A stretch of DNA of 64,000 bases, taken from contig NZ_CP133720.1 in the NCBI RefSeq assembly GCF_031326225.1, positions 310,001 to 374,000 of the forward strand. The letters run 5' to 3'. Below the pieces are notes generated by a model. It saw only the letters and a program-made list of their open reading frames with translations. It ran no database searches and was not told where the DNA came from. This document shows, one piece after another, positions 24,321 to 33,676 of this stretch (the stretch's first letter is position 1; each line of letters opens with the position of its first letter). Origin of the DNA: Undibacterium cyanobacteriorum (GTDB taxonomy: Bacteria; Pseudomonadota; Gammaproteobacteria; Burkholderiales; Burkholderiaceae_D). A program made the position numbers and the translations under genes.

Positions 24321-25854
24321 AGTGCGTCCTCAATCGTTGAAGTAGTTGAATCTGACGGGTGAATTGAAGCGGATTCGAAGATGCCGCATCGAAACAGGCA
24401 TTAGCAAGACTGTTGGCATCTAGCCCAGTTTGCTGGGCGAGCTGCGAGATCATGTCGTTTTGTGGGAGCCGCAATAGTTCAGGGGCGCGGCGCTTGATGG
24501 CATTGAGTGCCGCGCGGCGACATGCGTCTAAGAGATTTTGGCGGCCGAGTGCATGCTTCCATGACCAACGGGCGCTAGCATCGATATGTTCGAGCAGTGC
24601 GCGTCGCTCGAGGACGGGACTGCTCAACAAAGAACCAAAACGTGGAGCGACGCGCCAAATCCAAAGAGCAATCAAAAGACCAAAGCCGATAATGCCATAG
24701 GAGAACCGAGCCCAAGCGAGTTCAGTCCAATGCATCGCTTTGAGGCTTTTAACGATAATCAATTGCTTATGCGCCTGATTCATGCTCATCAGATCTAGCA
24801 AGAATTGCGCGTTGTCGTTGTTGCGTAGGCTGTAAGCACCAAAAATGTTCTGCGGTAGTGCGACAATCTTTCCGCGCCCATGTTGATAGATGCGTAGACT
24901 CGTCCCGTTATCGACTTGATAGATCGGCTGCACGCGATTTTTAAAGCTGAGCATGGCGAATTGAGTGCGAGTAACCAATAAACTTCGTTGAGTATGTGGA
25001 AGTGTGACTTGGCTCAAGCGTTGATCCAAGTCCTCTGGGCGAGGCTCGTTGATCGCGTAAGCTTGTGGACTCGGTTGTGCGCTTGTTGGTGTGTTTGCGG
25101 GGATGTTTTGAGCGGCACCACTGGCCGAGCTCATTTTTACTTTGCTAGCAGACTCGTCGTCTAGGGCTTCTTCCTCATCGTCGTAATAATCTTCCTCGTC
25201 GCCATTTTCGGCGCTGGTACTCGCGGCTGAACCATTCGCTTCCGTGTACGTTATCGATTTGTTACGAGTTCCCGCCTTTGCGTATGGACGAGTGTCAATG
25301 ACGTACAAGCCTAAAAATTCGCCAATCGGATCGCGCATGGTTGGATCGGCGCGGCGCTTGGCGGGTTCCACCGAGGGCTGGATCTGCTTGCGTAGTTCGT
25401 CTTCATCGCTGTCAGTTTTTTTAGACTCTTTTTTCTCTTTGGCTTCTTCATTTGTTTCTGGGATGGGCTGTTGATAGCGCAATTGCGGGAAAGTGATGAG
25501 CGTATTTCCTCGTGCGACCCAGGCTAGCAAGGCTTTTCCTTGTTCATCACTCATCACGCCATCGTTGTTAGCGATGACCAGACTGCCGTTGATGCCTTCG
25601 TCAAAGAGTTCCAAAGTCAGGTGTTCTTTGGTCACCGTCGAATAGTGATTGCGTTCAGCGAGACGTTTGGCCGCGAGCATCGGCTGCTTACGGTATTCCG
25701 TTTGCAGATTGTAGGTGGGAGTCCACTGCCGCTCCATATGATCATACCAAGCGAATGCGAGGCCAATGCAGATCAAGAGGCCGATGATCCAATAGACGAT
25801 GTCGCGCCCTTCAATCTGCCCCATCACGGTCTTCTTTGTGTTGGTGCCGCTCAT
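24310..25854 (-). CDS. DUF4350 domain membrane protein
   Basis: A 514-residue protein. A membrane segment lies near residues 20-38 and another near 382-402. The large domain between them is periplasmic and GATase-like, as in DUF4350 (YNLQTEYRKQPMLAAKRLAE, SLVIANNDGVMSDEQ, LLAWVARGNTLITF). It contains a long charged, acidic insertion (about 140-265) with a run of Asp/Glu. The start at 25854 overlaps the stop of the upstream gene (ATGA), which fixes it. DUF4350 proteins are regular members of MoxR operons; their biochemical role is not known. Confidence 0.88.
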   Translation of the reverse strand: MSGTNTKKTVMGQIEGRDIVYWIIGLLICIGLAFAWYDHMERQWTPTYNLQTEYRKQPMLAAKRLAERNHYSTVTKEHLTLELFDEGINGSLVIANNDGVMSDEQGKALLAWVARGNTLITFPQLRYQQPIPETNEEAKEKKESKKTDSDEDELRKQIQPSVEPAKRRADPTMRDPIGEFLGLYVIDTRPYAKAGTRNKSITYTEANGSAASTSAENGDEEDYYDDEEEALDDESASKVKMSSASGAAQNIPANTPTSAQPSPQAYAINEPRPEDLDQRLSQVTLPHTQRSLLVTRTQFAMLSFKNRVQPIYQVDNGTSLRIYQHGRGKIVALPQNIFGAYSLRNNDNAQFLLDLMSMNQAHKQLIIVKSLKAMHWTELAWARFSYGIIGFGLLIALWIWRVAPRFGSLLSSPVLERRALLEHIDASARWSWKHALGRQNLLDACRRAALNAIKRRAPELLRLPQNDMISQLAQQTGLDANSLANACFDAASSNPLQFTRQIQLLQRLRTHYER

Positions 25855-27500
25855 GCTTGCACCTCGCTGGCGAAGTGTTGACGCCATTGTTCACAGAGAT
25901 TGTGAATCGATGGCGGATATTGGTGTGCGTAGGCAGCGCGTAACCAAGTATCGGTGCAATCTTCAAAGCAGCTTAGTTTTGCTTTGAACATCGCATTTTG
26001 ATCGAGTAGCTCGGAAGAGAGTCGCAAGCAATCTTGTTCGGTGGCGCCTTTGGTGATGTGTAGTTCGTGATGTTGGACCAGATGCGCGATACTGGCGCGG
26101 TAAAGCAAACCAATCGCTGCACGTTTTTGACCGAGCTGCCACATGTCGAGCGCACTTTGCGCAACATCCTCCGGCAGTGATTCAGGACGAATGTCGAGCC
26201 CAGCAATCTCGGTCGCCAGTTGTAAGCGTTTTTCACTTTCGAAGAGAAAGATCTTGCCGCTATAGCGGAACAATAACCATCCCAAAAAGGCGAGGCCTGC
26301 GCCAATTACGAGATATTTGAGGACCAAGGCAATCATCTTCATTCGTTCGCCCCACTCTTTTTCTTCGAAGGTCGGCTTTTCTTTCTTATCGAACTTAGGA
26401 AGCCAGCGTTGTTCACAACGGAATAAATTGAAATCTTCCGAGGCGTAGATGTCGTCTATCGTTTGGCGTGTTTTCGCAATCTCAGTATCTTCAGTTGGCG
26501 CACGCGTGGGCTTGCTGCTGTTCTCTAGCTTACCGTCTTTGCAGCTGGGGATTTGGAATTCGGGCTCGGTGGTGGCAGCAGCGCTGGCACTAGCACTAGC
26601 ACTGTCAGCTTGTTCTGCACGCACCTCTGTGGGCAAACTCAGGCTCAAACTCATTGTGATTCCAATGCAGGCGAGTGCTAGCACGCTGCCGATAGAATGT
26701 GATTTAGGTGCCGTCGTGTTGGGATCGGCCTTATCGTGGAGTGCAGCGATTTGGCGTAAGGCGATTTCTAGATCCCAAGCTTCGAGGGTAGCGCGGCGGT
26801 TGAGATACAGTGTGAAGCAACAGGCCGTGTAGATGGGACCAAGGATACTGACTGCAATCGTATAAGAAAGTAAACCACAGATTCTCATCAGCTCTAAACT
26901 TTTCGGATCGGAATTCATCATCAAGGCGATCGGATTCATTAGTTCTTTGTCGCTGACGAATAAGCCGACTAACCCATACAGACCAAGCTGAATAATGACT
27001 TCGAAGTGTGCGCAAGCCACACCAAACCAGGTGGCGGAGCTAATGGTGTGACGTCCAATAATTCGGATACGATAACGTGCCGTTTTACCGCGCGCGCCTT
27101 CTAACAGCCAAATCGCTTGATATAAACCGCGACCAGCTGCAAATGGGCGCAGCACGAATAGACGAAAAAAACCGCCACCTAATTGTTTGGGCCAAGCACG
27201 CAGCGTCTCCCAAAAACCGACTTGTTCGCCAAACACTTGACGCGACAAGATATACAGGGGAGCACGTTCTAGCCAAGGTCTGATCCACCAAGCGACCAAG
27301 AAGGCGTAGGTGACTTGATATTCAAAGCGATCGAACAGCCAGTTGGCGATCAAGGCCGACACTAGCATGGCCGGAATCCATAGACTCAGCCACACTGCAT
27401 AAACGCGCCCTGCATTCGCTCGTAGCAAAGCGAAGCCGAGATCCAAAGCTTGCGCATTGGTGCGTGGGCGGAGGTCGAGTTGAAGCTGATCAAGCCGCAT
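25851..27500 (-). CDS. DUF4129 domain membrane protein
   Basis: A 549-residue protein. The N-terminal half has several membrane segments (about 30-55, 65-85, 155-190, 205-230). A low-complexity Ala/Ser segment precedes a further helix (about 390-410). The C-terminal region (ALDMWQLGQKRAAIGLLYRASIAHL) matches DUF4129, a domain usual in MoxR operons. AAAGGGG sits about 10 bases upstream of the ATG at 27500, which overlaps the end of the SpoIIM-like gene by 11 bases; this is preferred over an earlier ATG. Probably part of an inner-membrane complex with the RDD and SpoIIM-like proteins. Confidence 0.85.
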   Translation of the reverse strand: MRLDQLQLDLRPRTNAQALDLGFALLRANAGRVYAVWLSLWIPAMLVSALIANWLFDRFEYQVTYAFLVAWWIRPWLERAPLYILSRQVFGEQVGFWETLRAWPKQLGGGFFRLFVLRPFAAGRGLYQAIWLLEGARGKTARYRIRIIGRHTISSATWFGVACAHFEVIIQLGLYGLVGLFVSDKELMNPIALMMNSDPKSLELMRICGLLSYTIAVSILGPIYTACCFTLYLNRRATLEAWDLEIALRQIAALHDKADPNTTAPKSHSIGSVLALACIGITMSLSLSLPTEVRAEQADSASASASAAATTEPEFQIPSCKDGKLENSSKPTRAPTEDTEIAKTRQTIDDIYASEDFNLFRCEQRWLPKFDKKEKPTFEEKEWGERMKMIALVLKYLVIGAGLAFLGWLLFRYSGKIFLFESEKRLQLATEIAGLDIRPESLPEDVAQSALDMWQLGQKRAAIGLLYRASIAHLVQHHELHITKGATEQDCLRLSSELLDQNAMFKAKLSCFEDCTDTWLRAAYAHQYPPSIHNLCEQWRQHFASEVQA

Positions 27501-28458
27501 GCCGCGCCCCTTTCGAACGTCCAGCGAAGACAAAAAAGGCAATCAGACCGATCCAACAGCAGGTGCCAGTGATGTATTTCACATTGGCAGAAATATTCGG
27601 GCTCGCGCAGAAAAAAGCTTCGAAAAAAGCGGCGATGAAAGTAAGAATAGCGGCACCGATCAGAATGGGAAACACACGCTGACTGGCTTCATACAAAGCT
27701 TGACGACGGCTTGCACGTCCAGGCGCAATCACCGTCAAACCGAGGCGCATGCCCGCCACCCCAGCGAACAACATACCGATAATCTCAAAACTGCCGTGCG
27801 TAATCACAAAGGACCAGAAATTGTGACGCGTACTCGGATCAGCCGACAATACTGAGGCAACGATGCCCATCTGCATGCCATTGAAGGCCATGATCAAGAG
27901 CGCGGGCACACCAAAGAAAATGCCACCCGCAAAGGTTCGAAAATCGATCGAGACATTATTCCACACATAGAAGCCGAACATGCCAAAGTCGCCCACTGCA
28001 CCACGTCCTTCCTTGAAGCTGGCAGATTGGTACATGCTGCGCATGTGCTCGATTTCGCTGGAGTCTAGAAAATAGTAAGCGGTTTCAGGGGCGAACCAGA
28101 CTAAGCAACCTAAACCCAGGGCGACGCCCCAGAACGACAAGTTGATGAGCAATAACAACTTCCACTCGGCACGTACGCGCTGGGGAAATTCCTGAAATAG
28201 CCAACGGTGCAGGGTAAAACTGCGTTCCACCTTCACGCCATATAAGCGTTGATGGCAGCGGCCTACCAGAATTTGTAGATGATCCGTGAGTGCTGGCGAA
28301 TAGCCCCGTTGTTGAGCAAGAGCTAAAGTTTGGCACAGGCGTCGATATAGGCTGGGAAAATCGTCGCGCTGTGTTTGTGTTTTTTTATCGCCATTGAGGA
28401 TCTCTTGAATGCTAGTCCAGAGCGCCTCGTGGTGGGCTTCAAACTGTTTTTGTTTCAT
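27490..28458 (-). CDS. SpoIIM-like (stage II sporulation M) membrane protein
   Basis: A 322-residue protein. After a cytoplasmic helical region (1-95) it has five or six membrane segments with the SpoIIM-type pattern: FYVWNNVSIDFRTFAGGIFFG, then ITHGSFEIIGMLFAGVAGMRLG. In spore formers SpoIIM takes part in engulfment; in non-sporulating proteobacteria the homologue is a steady member of the MoxR operon and its role is not known. The 4-base overlap with the RDD gene upstream shows coupling. Confidence 0.92.
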   Translation of the reverse strand: MKQKQFEAHHEALWTSIQEILNGDKKTQTQRDDFPSLYRRLCQTLALAQQRGYSPALTDHLQILVGRCHQRLYGVKVERSFTLHRWLFQEFPQRVRAEWKLLLLINLSFWGVALGLGCLVWFAPETAYYFLDSSEIEHMRSMYQSASFKEGRGAVGDFGMFGFYVWNNVSIDFRTFAGGIFFGVPALLIMAFNGMQMGIVASVLSADPSTRHNFWSFVITHGSFEIIGMLFAGVAGMRLGLTVIAPGRASRRQALYEASQRVFPILIGAAILTFIAAFFEAFFCASPNISANVKYITGTCCWIGLIAFFVFAGRSKGARHAA

Positions 28459-29126
28459 TGATTCAATCCTGCGACATAAGCCCGCAAACGGTCTAAGGAG
28501 GCGCGCCCCTTTTCCCCAGTTAAAGGTTCAGCGATGCTGGCGAGTTCGTGCAAACGTTCGATGGGAATATTTGCCTCGCGTTCAAAGAGGGCGATTAAGG
28601 TTCGTTGCTGGTCTGGCGTGAGAGGGAACGGTAATGCTTCTGGCTCAACCTCAGGTGCCGATACACGTTTCTGTTCTTGATCGAGATAGATCACTTGCGT
28701 GCCAGCAACGATGTCGCCTAAACGTCGATACTGAAGATCGAACAGCATGCACAATAGGCCGGATAAGTAGAGAACAGGGAGGAAATCAGCGATCAATAAC
28801 AAATTGCGTAAGCTCGATTCGCGCCATCCGACCGGAAGACCATCGGCTCGTACGACACGTAGTCGCATCGCACGCTTGCCAACACTGCGTCCATCAAAAT
28901 ACACCTCGCACAGAATGGGGTAGCCCCAGTACAGGACAAAGAGCCCAAGAAAGATACTGCCTTGTCCCAACCCGAGAGCGCCAATGACCATCGAATAGCC
29001 GATGAATAAAGTCAGAAAAATCATGAAGTCGATGGCCCACGCCCAAGCTCGAACCGCTGGGCCCGCTGGAGTCATGAGGATTCGTACTCCCTCAGGAGTG
29101 ATCAGAGAAAGACGCCCGTTTATCAT
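28455..29126 (-). CDS. RDD family membrane protein, first gene of the MoxR operon
   Basis: A 223-residue protein with the RDD family signs: an Arg followed by Asp in the first and second helices (VRAWAWAIDFMIF), a conserved GRSVGKRAMRLRVV loop and about three or four membrane segments in residues 25-140. The C-terminal third is soluble. RDD proteins are proposed ion or small-molecule transporters in some bacteria. It is the first of six tightly packed genes (RDD, SpoIIM-like, DUF4129, DUF4350, MoxR, DUF58), so the operon promoter should lie just upstream of 29126. Confidence 0.92.
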   Translation of the reverse strand: MINGRLSLITPEGVRILMTPAGPAVRAWAWAIDFMIFLTLFIGYSMVIGALGLGQGSIFLGLFVLYWGYPILCEVYFDGRSVGKRAMRLRVVRADGLPVGWRESSLRNLLLIADFLPVLYLSGLLCMLFDLQYRRLGDIVAGTQVIYLDQEQKRVSAPEVEPEALPFPLTPDQQRTLIALFEREANIPIERLHELASIAEPLTGEKGRASLDRLRAYVAGLNQ

Positions 29127-29440
29127 GAATACTGAATCTTGAATTATGTTTGTTCAATGGGGACAAGTCATTCGAGAAGGGTGATCGCATTCGTTTTGCC
29201 TCACCCACACATGACCGAATCTCGCATCTCTTGAAGTTCGCAATGCATCAATCGCAATGCCGATAAACAGATTGCGTCGAACGCTTCCCCCAACTGTAAT
29301 GTCGCTGTTTTTATGGCAACTTTCGGCATGAATTGTAACAAGAAAGCGCCTCTCCAGCCCTGTTATTTTATGAAGGCCCCTTCTTTTCTTCGAGCGCCTT
29401 TCCACGCAGCAAATAGCGCCAAGCTGATCACTGATGGGAC
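29127..29440. other. Intergenic stretch upstream of the MoxR operon
   Basis: About 314 bases. It must contain the promoter of the leftward MoxR operon. I see no strong consensus promoter, terminator or coding frame. Confidence 0.3.
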
Positions 29441-30037
29441 TTAGTGACTTGTCGAATTGGATTTCTCATGGAGTACGTGCTCGATGCGACGATCTGGGAT
29501 CAGCCACATCAAGGCGACCGCGACGTAGATTGCCTGCGCCACCCACGGCAGGTATATCGCTGCAAGAATCGCGAGGGCGTATAACACTAAAGATAACTTG
29601 CCCTTAAGATCGCTGCCGATCGCCTTGCGCAGTAAGTGATTATCTTGGCTGGTCTTCATCAAGCTCATCTGCAAAACCCAGTAGGCCAAGGCCGCCATAA
29701 ACAGATTGACGCCATAGAGTGCGCTCGGCACGGCGGCAAAATGATTCTCGCCCATCCACCCGGTGGTGAACGGCACCAGAGACAGCCAAAACAAGAGATG
29801 GAGATTGGCCCACAAACTCGACGCGGAAACTGTGTGGGTCGCATGCAACATATGGTGATGGTTATTCCAATAGATGCCAACGTAGACAAAACTCAAAATG
29901 TAGCTGAGAAAAACCGGAACTAATGGCATCAAGTCTTCTAAACTGCCGCCGTGGGGGACCTTGAGTTCCAATACCATGATAGTAATGATGATCGCGATCA
30001 CGCCATCGCTAAATGCTTCAAACCGTCCTTTACCCAT
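29441..30037 (-). CDS. TMEM175-family potassium channel-like protein
   Basis: A 198-residue membrane protein. The first helix carries RFEAFSDGVIAIIITIMVLE, with the FSDG signature of the TMEM175 (DUF1211) family. Six membrane segments are predicted (about 8-28, 42-62, 78-98, 108-128, 145-165, 168-188), which is the usual single-repeat bacterial form. Bacterial family members conduct potassium with the pore lined by helix 1. Gene stands alone, and the terminator of the efflux operon lies upstream of it. Confidence 0.92.
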   Translation of the reverse strand: MGKGRFEAFSDGVIAIIITIMVLELKVPHGGSLEDLMPLVPVFLSYILSFVYVGIYWNNHHHMLHATHTVSASSLWANLHLLFWLSLVPFTTGWMGENHFAAVPSALYGVNLFMAALAYWVLQMSLMKTSQDNHLLRKAIGSDLKGKLSLVLYALAILAAIYLPWVAQAIYVAVALMWLIPDRRIEHVLHEKSNSTSH

Positions 30038-30431
30038 GTCCTGTCTCCTGATGTTGATCGTGCGTTGATTTGCCCGCTATTTTTTGAGATTAAGGGGCAG
30101 CCAAGCAAATCGCCATTATGCATCAGGAATGGTTTGAACACTGACCTTGGAATTTTGGGAAACGACTGCGGTGTACATTGAAGCAATGCATGTTATCTCG
30201 GCAGCCGACCGATTTGTATTCAAGCGTTCATGCATTGAACAGGCAAAAAAAAGACCAGCAAAGAAATTCTATGCTGGTCTAAACCGGTACTACTCACGCT
30301 TCATCAACCGAAGTGGTGCTTGGGTTGACGAAGTTTTCCAACAATCACAAATTCATCGCTCTCCTTTCATAGCAAGAATGAATATTTCCAATGTAGAGTT
30401 TTCAAAGACAGATTCTCATTAAAGATTTTCA
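30038..30431. other. Intergenic stretch with the efflux operon terminator
   Basis: About 394 bases. Apart from the terminator at 30245-30280, I find no supported gene; a 91-codon frame at 30147-30422 (+) runs straight through the terminator and has no family signs. Confidence 0.4.
30245..30280 (-). terminator. Rho-independent terminator of the RND efflux operon
   Basis: AGACCAGCA (30252-30260) and TGCTGGTCT (30272-30280) form a perfect 9-bp stem with an 11-nt loop. On the minus strand the stem is followed by a run of T residues (30245-30252). It lies 150 bases after the pump gene. Confidence 0.85.
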
Positions 30432-33400
30432 TTACAGATTTTCACTGTAGACGGTCGCAGACTGAGGGCTATGAGCATTACTACGACCACGCATGAAATT
30501 AATCAAGCGAATACTTAAACGGAAGATCAGGCGCAGGAACAAGAGTGTGGCGACCGCTTCCAACATCGTTTGGATAAAGGCAAGCGCTTGGTGCGAGGTT
30601 TGTGCGCGGCGACGGAATTTTGCCATCATGCGATCACGAGCGATTTCGATACTGTCGTAGAAGCTTGGAACCACTAACAAAGTCAAAATCGTTGAAGTGA
30701 TCGTGCCACCGATAATCGCAATCGCTAATGGACGGTAGAATTCACCACCTTCACCCAAGCCGAGTGCGACTGGAATCATGCCTGCAATCAGGGCGAAGGT
30801 CGTCATCAAAATTGGACGCAGACGCACACGACCCGCATGCATCAAGGCTTCTTCGCGGTCGACACCTTCCTTCTCTTGTTTGCGTGCGGCATCCAGCAAG
30901 AGAATCGCATTCTTCGCCACCAGACCCATTAACATGATGATGCCGATGAAGCTCATGAGGTTGATCGTGCTACCGGTGACCATCAAGGCAATCACGACCC
31001 CGATCAAAGATAAAGGTAAGGACAACATCACCGCCAAAGGCGCAGTGAAAGATCCGAATTGCATGACCAAGATCAGATACATCAAACCAATGCCAGAGAT
31101 CAAGGCGATCAACATTTCTGTGAACAATTCATCTTGATCTTGGCCTGCGCCCGCCAAAGACAAACCATAGCCAGCCGGATAGTTCAAAGACTTCGCTAAG
31201 TCCATCGCGTCTTTGGTGACTTCGCCGTTAGAACGACCTTGCACATTGGCGGACACTGTAATCGTACGTTTGCCGTTGGAATGTTCGATGGCTGAAGGAC
31301 CCTTGCCCATCGTAACCGTCGCGATCTGATCAAGCGGTACCATTTCGTTACTACCACTGACGGCAATCGGTAAGCGCTCAATATTCTCTTTACTGACGCG
31401 ATCACTTGGATGCAAGCGCACTGACACGTCGCGAGTTTCGCCGGTAGGATCAACCCAGTCACCGACTTCGATACCTGCGAAAGCCACGCGCAAAGATTGT
31501 GCGGCATCGTTAATCGAAATACCCATGGAATTCGCGAGACCACGATTCATTTCAATCTTTAATTCCTTCTTGGGATCTTGCTCGGACAAACCGACATCGA
31601 CCGCACCCGGAATTTTGCGAAGTTGTTCCATGTAGATGCTGGTGAGCTCCAACAATTTGCGCGAATCTGGACCGGTGAATTCAATCTGAACCGGTTTGCG
31701 CGCACCATTATTGGTGTCATCAATCACCACGTATTCGGCTCCGACCAAAGGACGAATCTTTTCACGCAATTCGACCGCGATTTCCTTTGCGCTACGGCTA
31801 CGGGTGTTCTTCTTGCCGATGTCAACATAGATACGACCACCGTTGGCGTTGATATTGCTATTAGTGTCCTTGACTTCTTTGATCGTGCGAGCCATTTCAG
31901 CGGCGCGCTCCATTTTCAAGCGCGCATATTCCAAGGACGAAGACGCTGGTGTACGTACTTCAATCATCAAATTGCCATTGTCAGACGCCGGTAAGAAACT
32001 CGTACCGCCGAAGTTTGCTTGCAACACTAAAGCGCCAACCAATGATGCGAGCGCAATCGCCCCCATCCAACGACGGTGATGCAGAGCCCATGCCACTACA
32101 TTGCCGTAGCGATCTGCCTGCGCATCAAACCAGTCATTAAAACGTGCTAATACTTTGCTCAAGCCTTTTTTCGGTGCCTTGTGATGATCTGCTGGATCGC
32201 CCCAATACGCAGACAGCATCGGGTCCAGCGTAAAGGAAATTCCGAGACTGACCAAAACCGAGCAAGTGACCGTTAATGCAAATGGACGGAACCATTCACC
32301 CGCCATACCTGGCATATAAGCCACGGGGATGAATACTGCAATAATTGAGAAAGTCGTCGCTGCTACTGCCAAACCAATCTCCGCAGTGCCTTCCAAGGCC
32401 GCAGTGCGGCGGTCAGAACCATTCTGCATGTGACGCACAATGTTTTCACGGACCACAATCGCATCATCGATTAAGACACCAATTGCCAGAGACAAGCCGA
32501 GCAAGGTCATGAAGTTCAAGGTAAAGCCGCATAGCCACACGGCGATAAAAGCGGCAATCACCGAGGTCGGTAAGCTTAAGGCGGTGATCAGTGTTGAACG
32601 CCAAGAGTTGAGGAAGGCGTAGACCACGAAGATGGTTAATACCGCACCGAAAATCAAAGATTCGATGACGTTATTGAGACTACTTTGCGCATCACGTCCA
32701 CCATCATAAGTCACTTCAAGCTTGGTACCTGGATGATCCTTTTCCAATTCTTTGTTGATCTCGTCCATGGCCTTGCGGACGCTCTTGGCCACCGACACGG
32801 TACTCGCTTCGCGGGAGCGCAACACTTGCACGCCAACATTCGGTTTACCGCTACGGATACTGACGCCATTCACGTCAGCGAAACCGTCTTCAATAGTGGC
32901 AACTTGACCGAGGCGAACGATTTGATCGCCGCGACGTTTCACCACGATGTTTTGAAATTCGCTTGGGTTTTCGATCCGACCTACTAAGCGTATGCTTTCT
33001 TCTTCCAAATTACCGCGCACTTTACCGACTGGGGCATTGGTATTTTGGGTGCGCAATGCAGCGACGACTTCGGATACGGAAACGTTAAATTCACGCAATT
33101 TCTCAGCGCGTAGCAAGACTGATAATTCGCGCTTTAATGCGCCATTGACATTGACCGTTGCGACACCCGGAATGCCGCGTAAACGATTGGCAAGACTGTC
33201 TTCAGCAAAACGCGAAATTTCCGCATGACTCATACTGCTCGACGATAGTGCCATGTTCAGGACAGGCTGTTGCGATGGGTCAAACCGTTGAATGACGGGT
33301 TCACGCATTTCGGTGGGTAACTTATAGCGCACCGAAGAAATGACGTTGCGTACTTCATCAGTCGCCTCAATCATATTCTTCTTGAAGCTAAAACGCATTT

Positions 33401-33674
33401 CGAAGCCTGCGCTACCTTCATTGGAATACGAATAGACTTCCGTCACACCAGGCACGCTTTGCAAAGATTTCTCGATGCGGTTGACGATTTCGCGCTCGAC
33501 CGTGTCGGGCGAAGCACCAGGGTAAGGAATGCTGACGAACAAGCCAGGAATCTCGACGTCAGGATTTTGATTAACGCGCAGCTTACTCATCGCTAGCAAG
33601 CCCATCGCCATCAAGGCAATGATCATGACGATCGTGGCGATGGGTTTTTTGATACTGAAATCAGAGAGAAACAT
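30432..33674 (-). CDS. RND efflux pump, inner-membrane transporter (HAE1/AcrB-like)
   Basis: A 1080-residue transporter of the hydrophobic/amphiphilic efflux group. The N-terminus FLSDFSIKKPIATIVM, the porter-domain motif PGASPDTVEREIVNRIE, and helix 4 with GLSLAIGVLIDDAIVVREN (the acidic pair for proton relay) are all clear, as are IGIIMLMGLVAKNAILLLD and the GMIPVALGLGEGGE segment. Twelve membrane helices are expected. It uses the proton gradient to drive drugs or other toxic compounds out through an outer-membrane channel. The adaptor gene ends 2 bases upstream, so both are one operon. The C-terminal 60 residues are longer than in AcrB and include an extra hydrophobic stretch. No outer-membrane channel gene is adjacent. 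Confidence 0.95.
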   Translation of the reverse strand: MFLSDFSIKKPIATIVMIIALMAMGLLAMSKLRVNQNPDVEIPGLFVSIPYPGASPDTVEREIVNRIEKSLQSVPGVTEVYSYSNEGSAGFEMRFSFKKNMIEATDEVRNVISSVRYKLPTEMREPVIQRFDPSQQPVLNMALSSSSMSHAEISRFAEDSLANRLRGIPGVATVNVNGALKRELSVLLRAEKLREFNVSVSEVVAALRTQNTNAPVGKVRGNLEEESIRLVGRIENPSEFQNIVVKRRGDQIVRLGQVATIEDGFADVNGVSIRSGKPNVGVQVLRSREASTVSVAKSVRKAMDEINKELEKDHPGTKLEVTYDGGRDAQSSLNNVIESLIFGAVLTIFVVYAFLNSWRSTLITALSLPTSVIAAFIAVWLCGFTLNFMTLLGLSLAIGVLIDDAIVVRENIVRHMQNGSDRRTAALEGTAEIGLAVAATTFSIIAVFIPVAYMPGMAGEWFRPFALTVTCSVLVSLGISFTLDPMLSAYWGDPADHHKAPKKGLSKVLARFNDWFDAQADRYGNVVAWALHHRRWMGAIALASLVGALVLQANFGGTSFLPASDNGNLMIEVRTPASSSLEYARLKMERAAEMARTIKEVKDTNSNINANGGRIYVDIGKKNTRSRSAKEIAVELREKIRPLVGAEYVVIDDTNNGARKPVQIEFTGPDSRKLLELTSIYMEQLRKIPGAVDVGLSEQDPKKELKIEMNRGLANSMGISINDAAQSLRVAFAGIEVGDWVDPTGETRDVSVRLHPSDRVSKENIERLPIAVSGSNEMVPLDQIATVTMGKGPSAIEHSNGKRTITVSANVQGRSNGEVTKDAMDLAKSLNYPAGYGLSLAGAGQDQDELFTEMLIALISGIGLMYLILVMQFGSFTAPLAVMLSLPLSLIGVVIALMVTGSTINLMSFIGIIMLMGLVAKNAILLLDAARKQEKEGVDREEALMHAGRVRLRPILMTTFALIAGMIPVALGLGEGGEFYRPLAIAIIGGTITSTILTLLVVPSFYDSIEIARDRMMAKFRRRAQTSHQALAFIQTMLEAVATLLFLRLIFRLSIRLINFMRGRSNAHSPQSATVYSENL

Positions 33675-33676
33675 GA

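Noticed and set aside
29154..29405. 83-codon open frame on the minus strand before the MoxR operon
   Set aside because: Composition and lack of ribosome binding site point to a chance frame in the intergenic region.
30147..30422. 91-codon open frame on the plus strand
   Set aside because: It runs through a clear terminator hairpin of the opposite strand and has no family signs.
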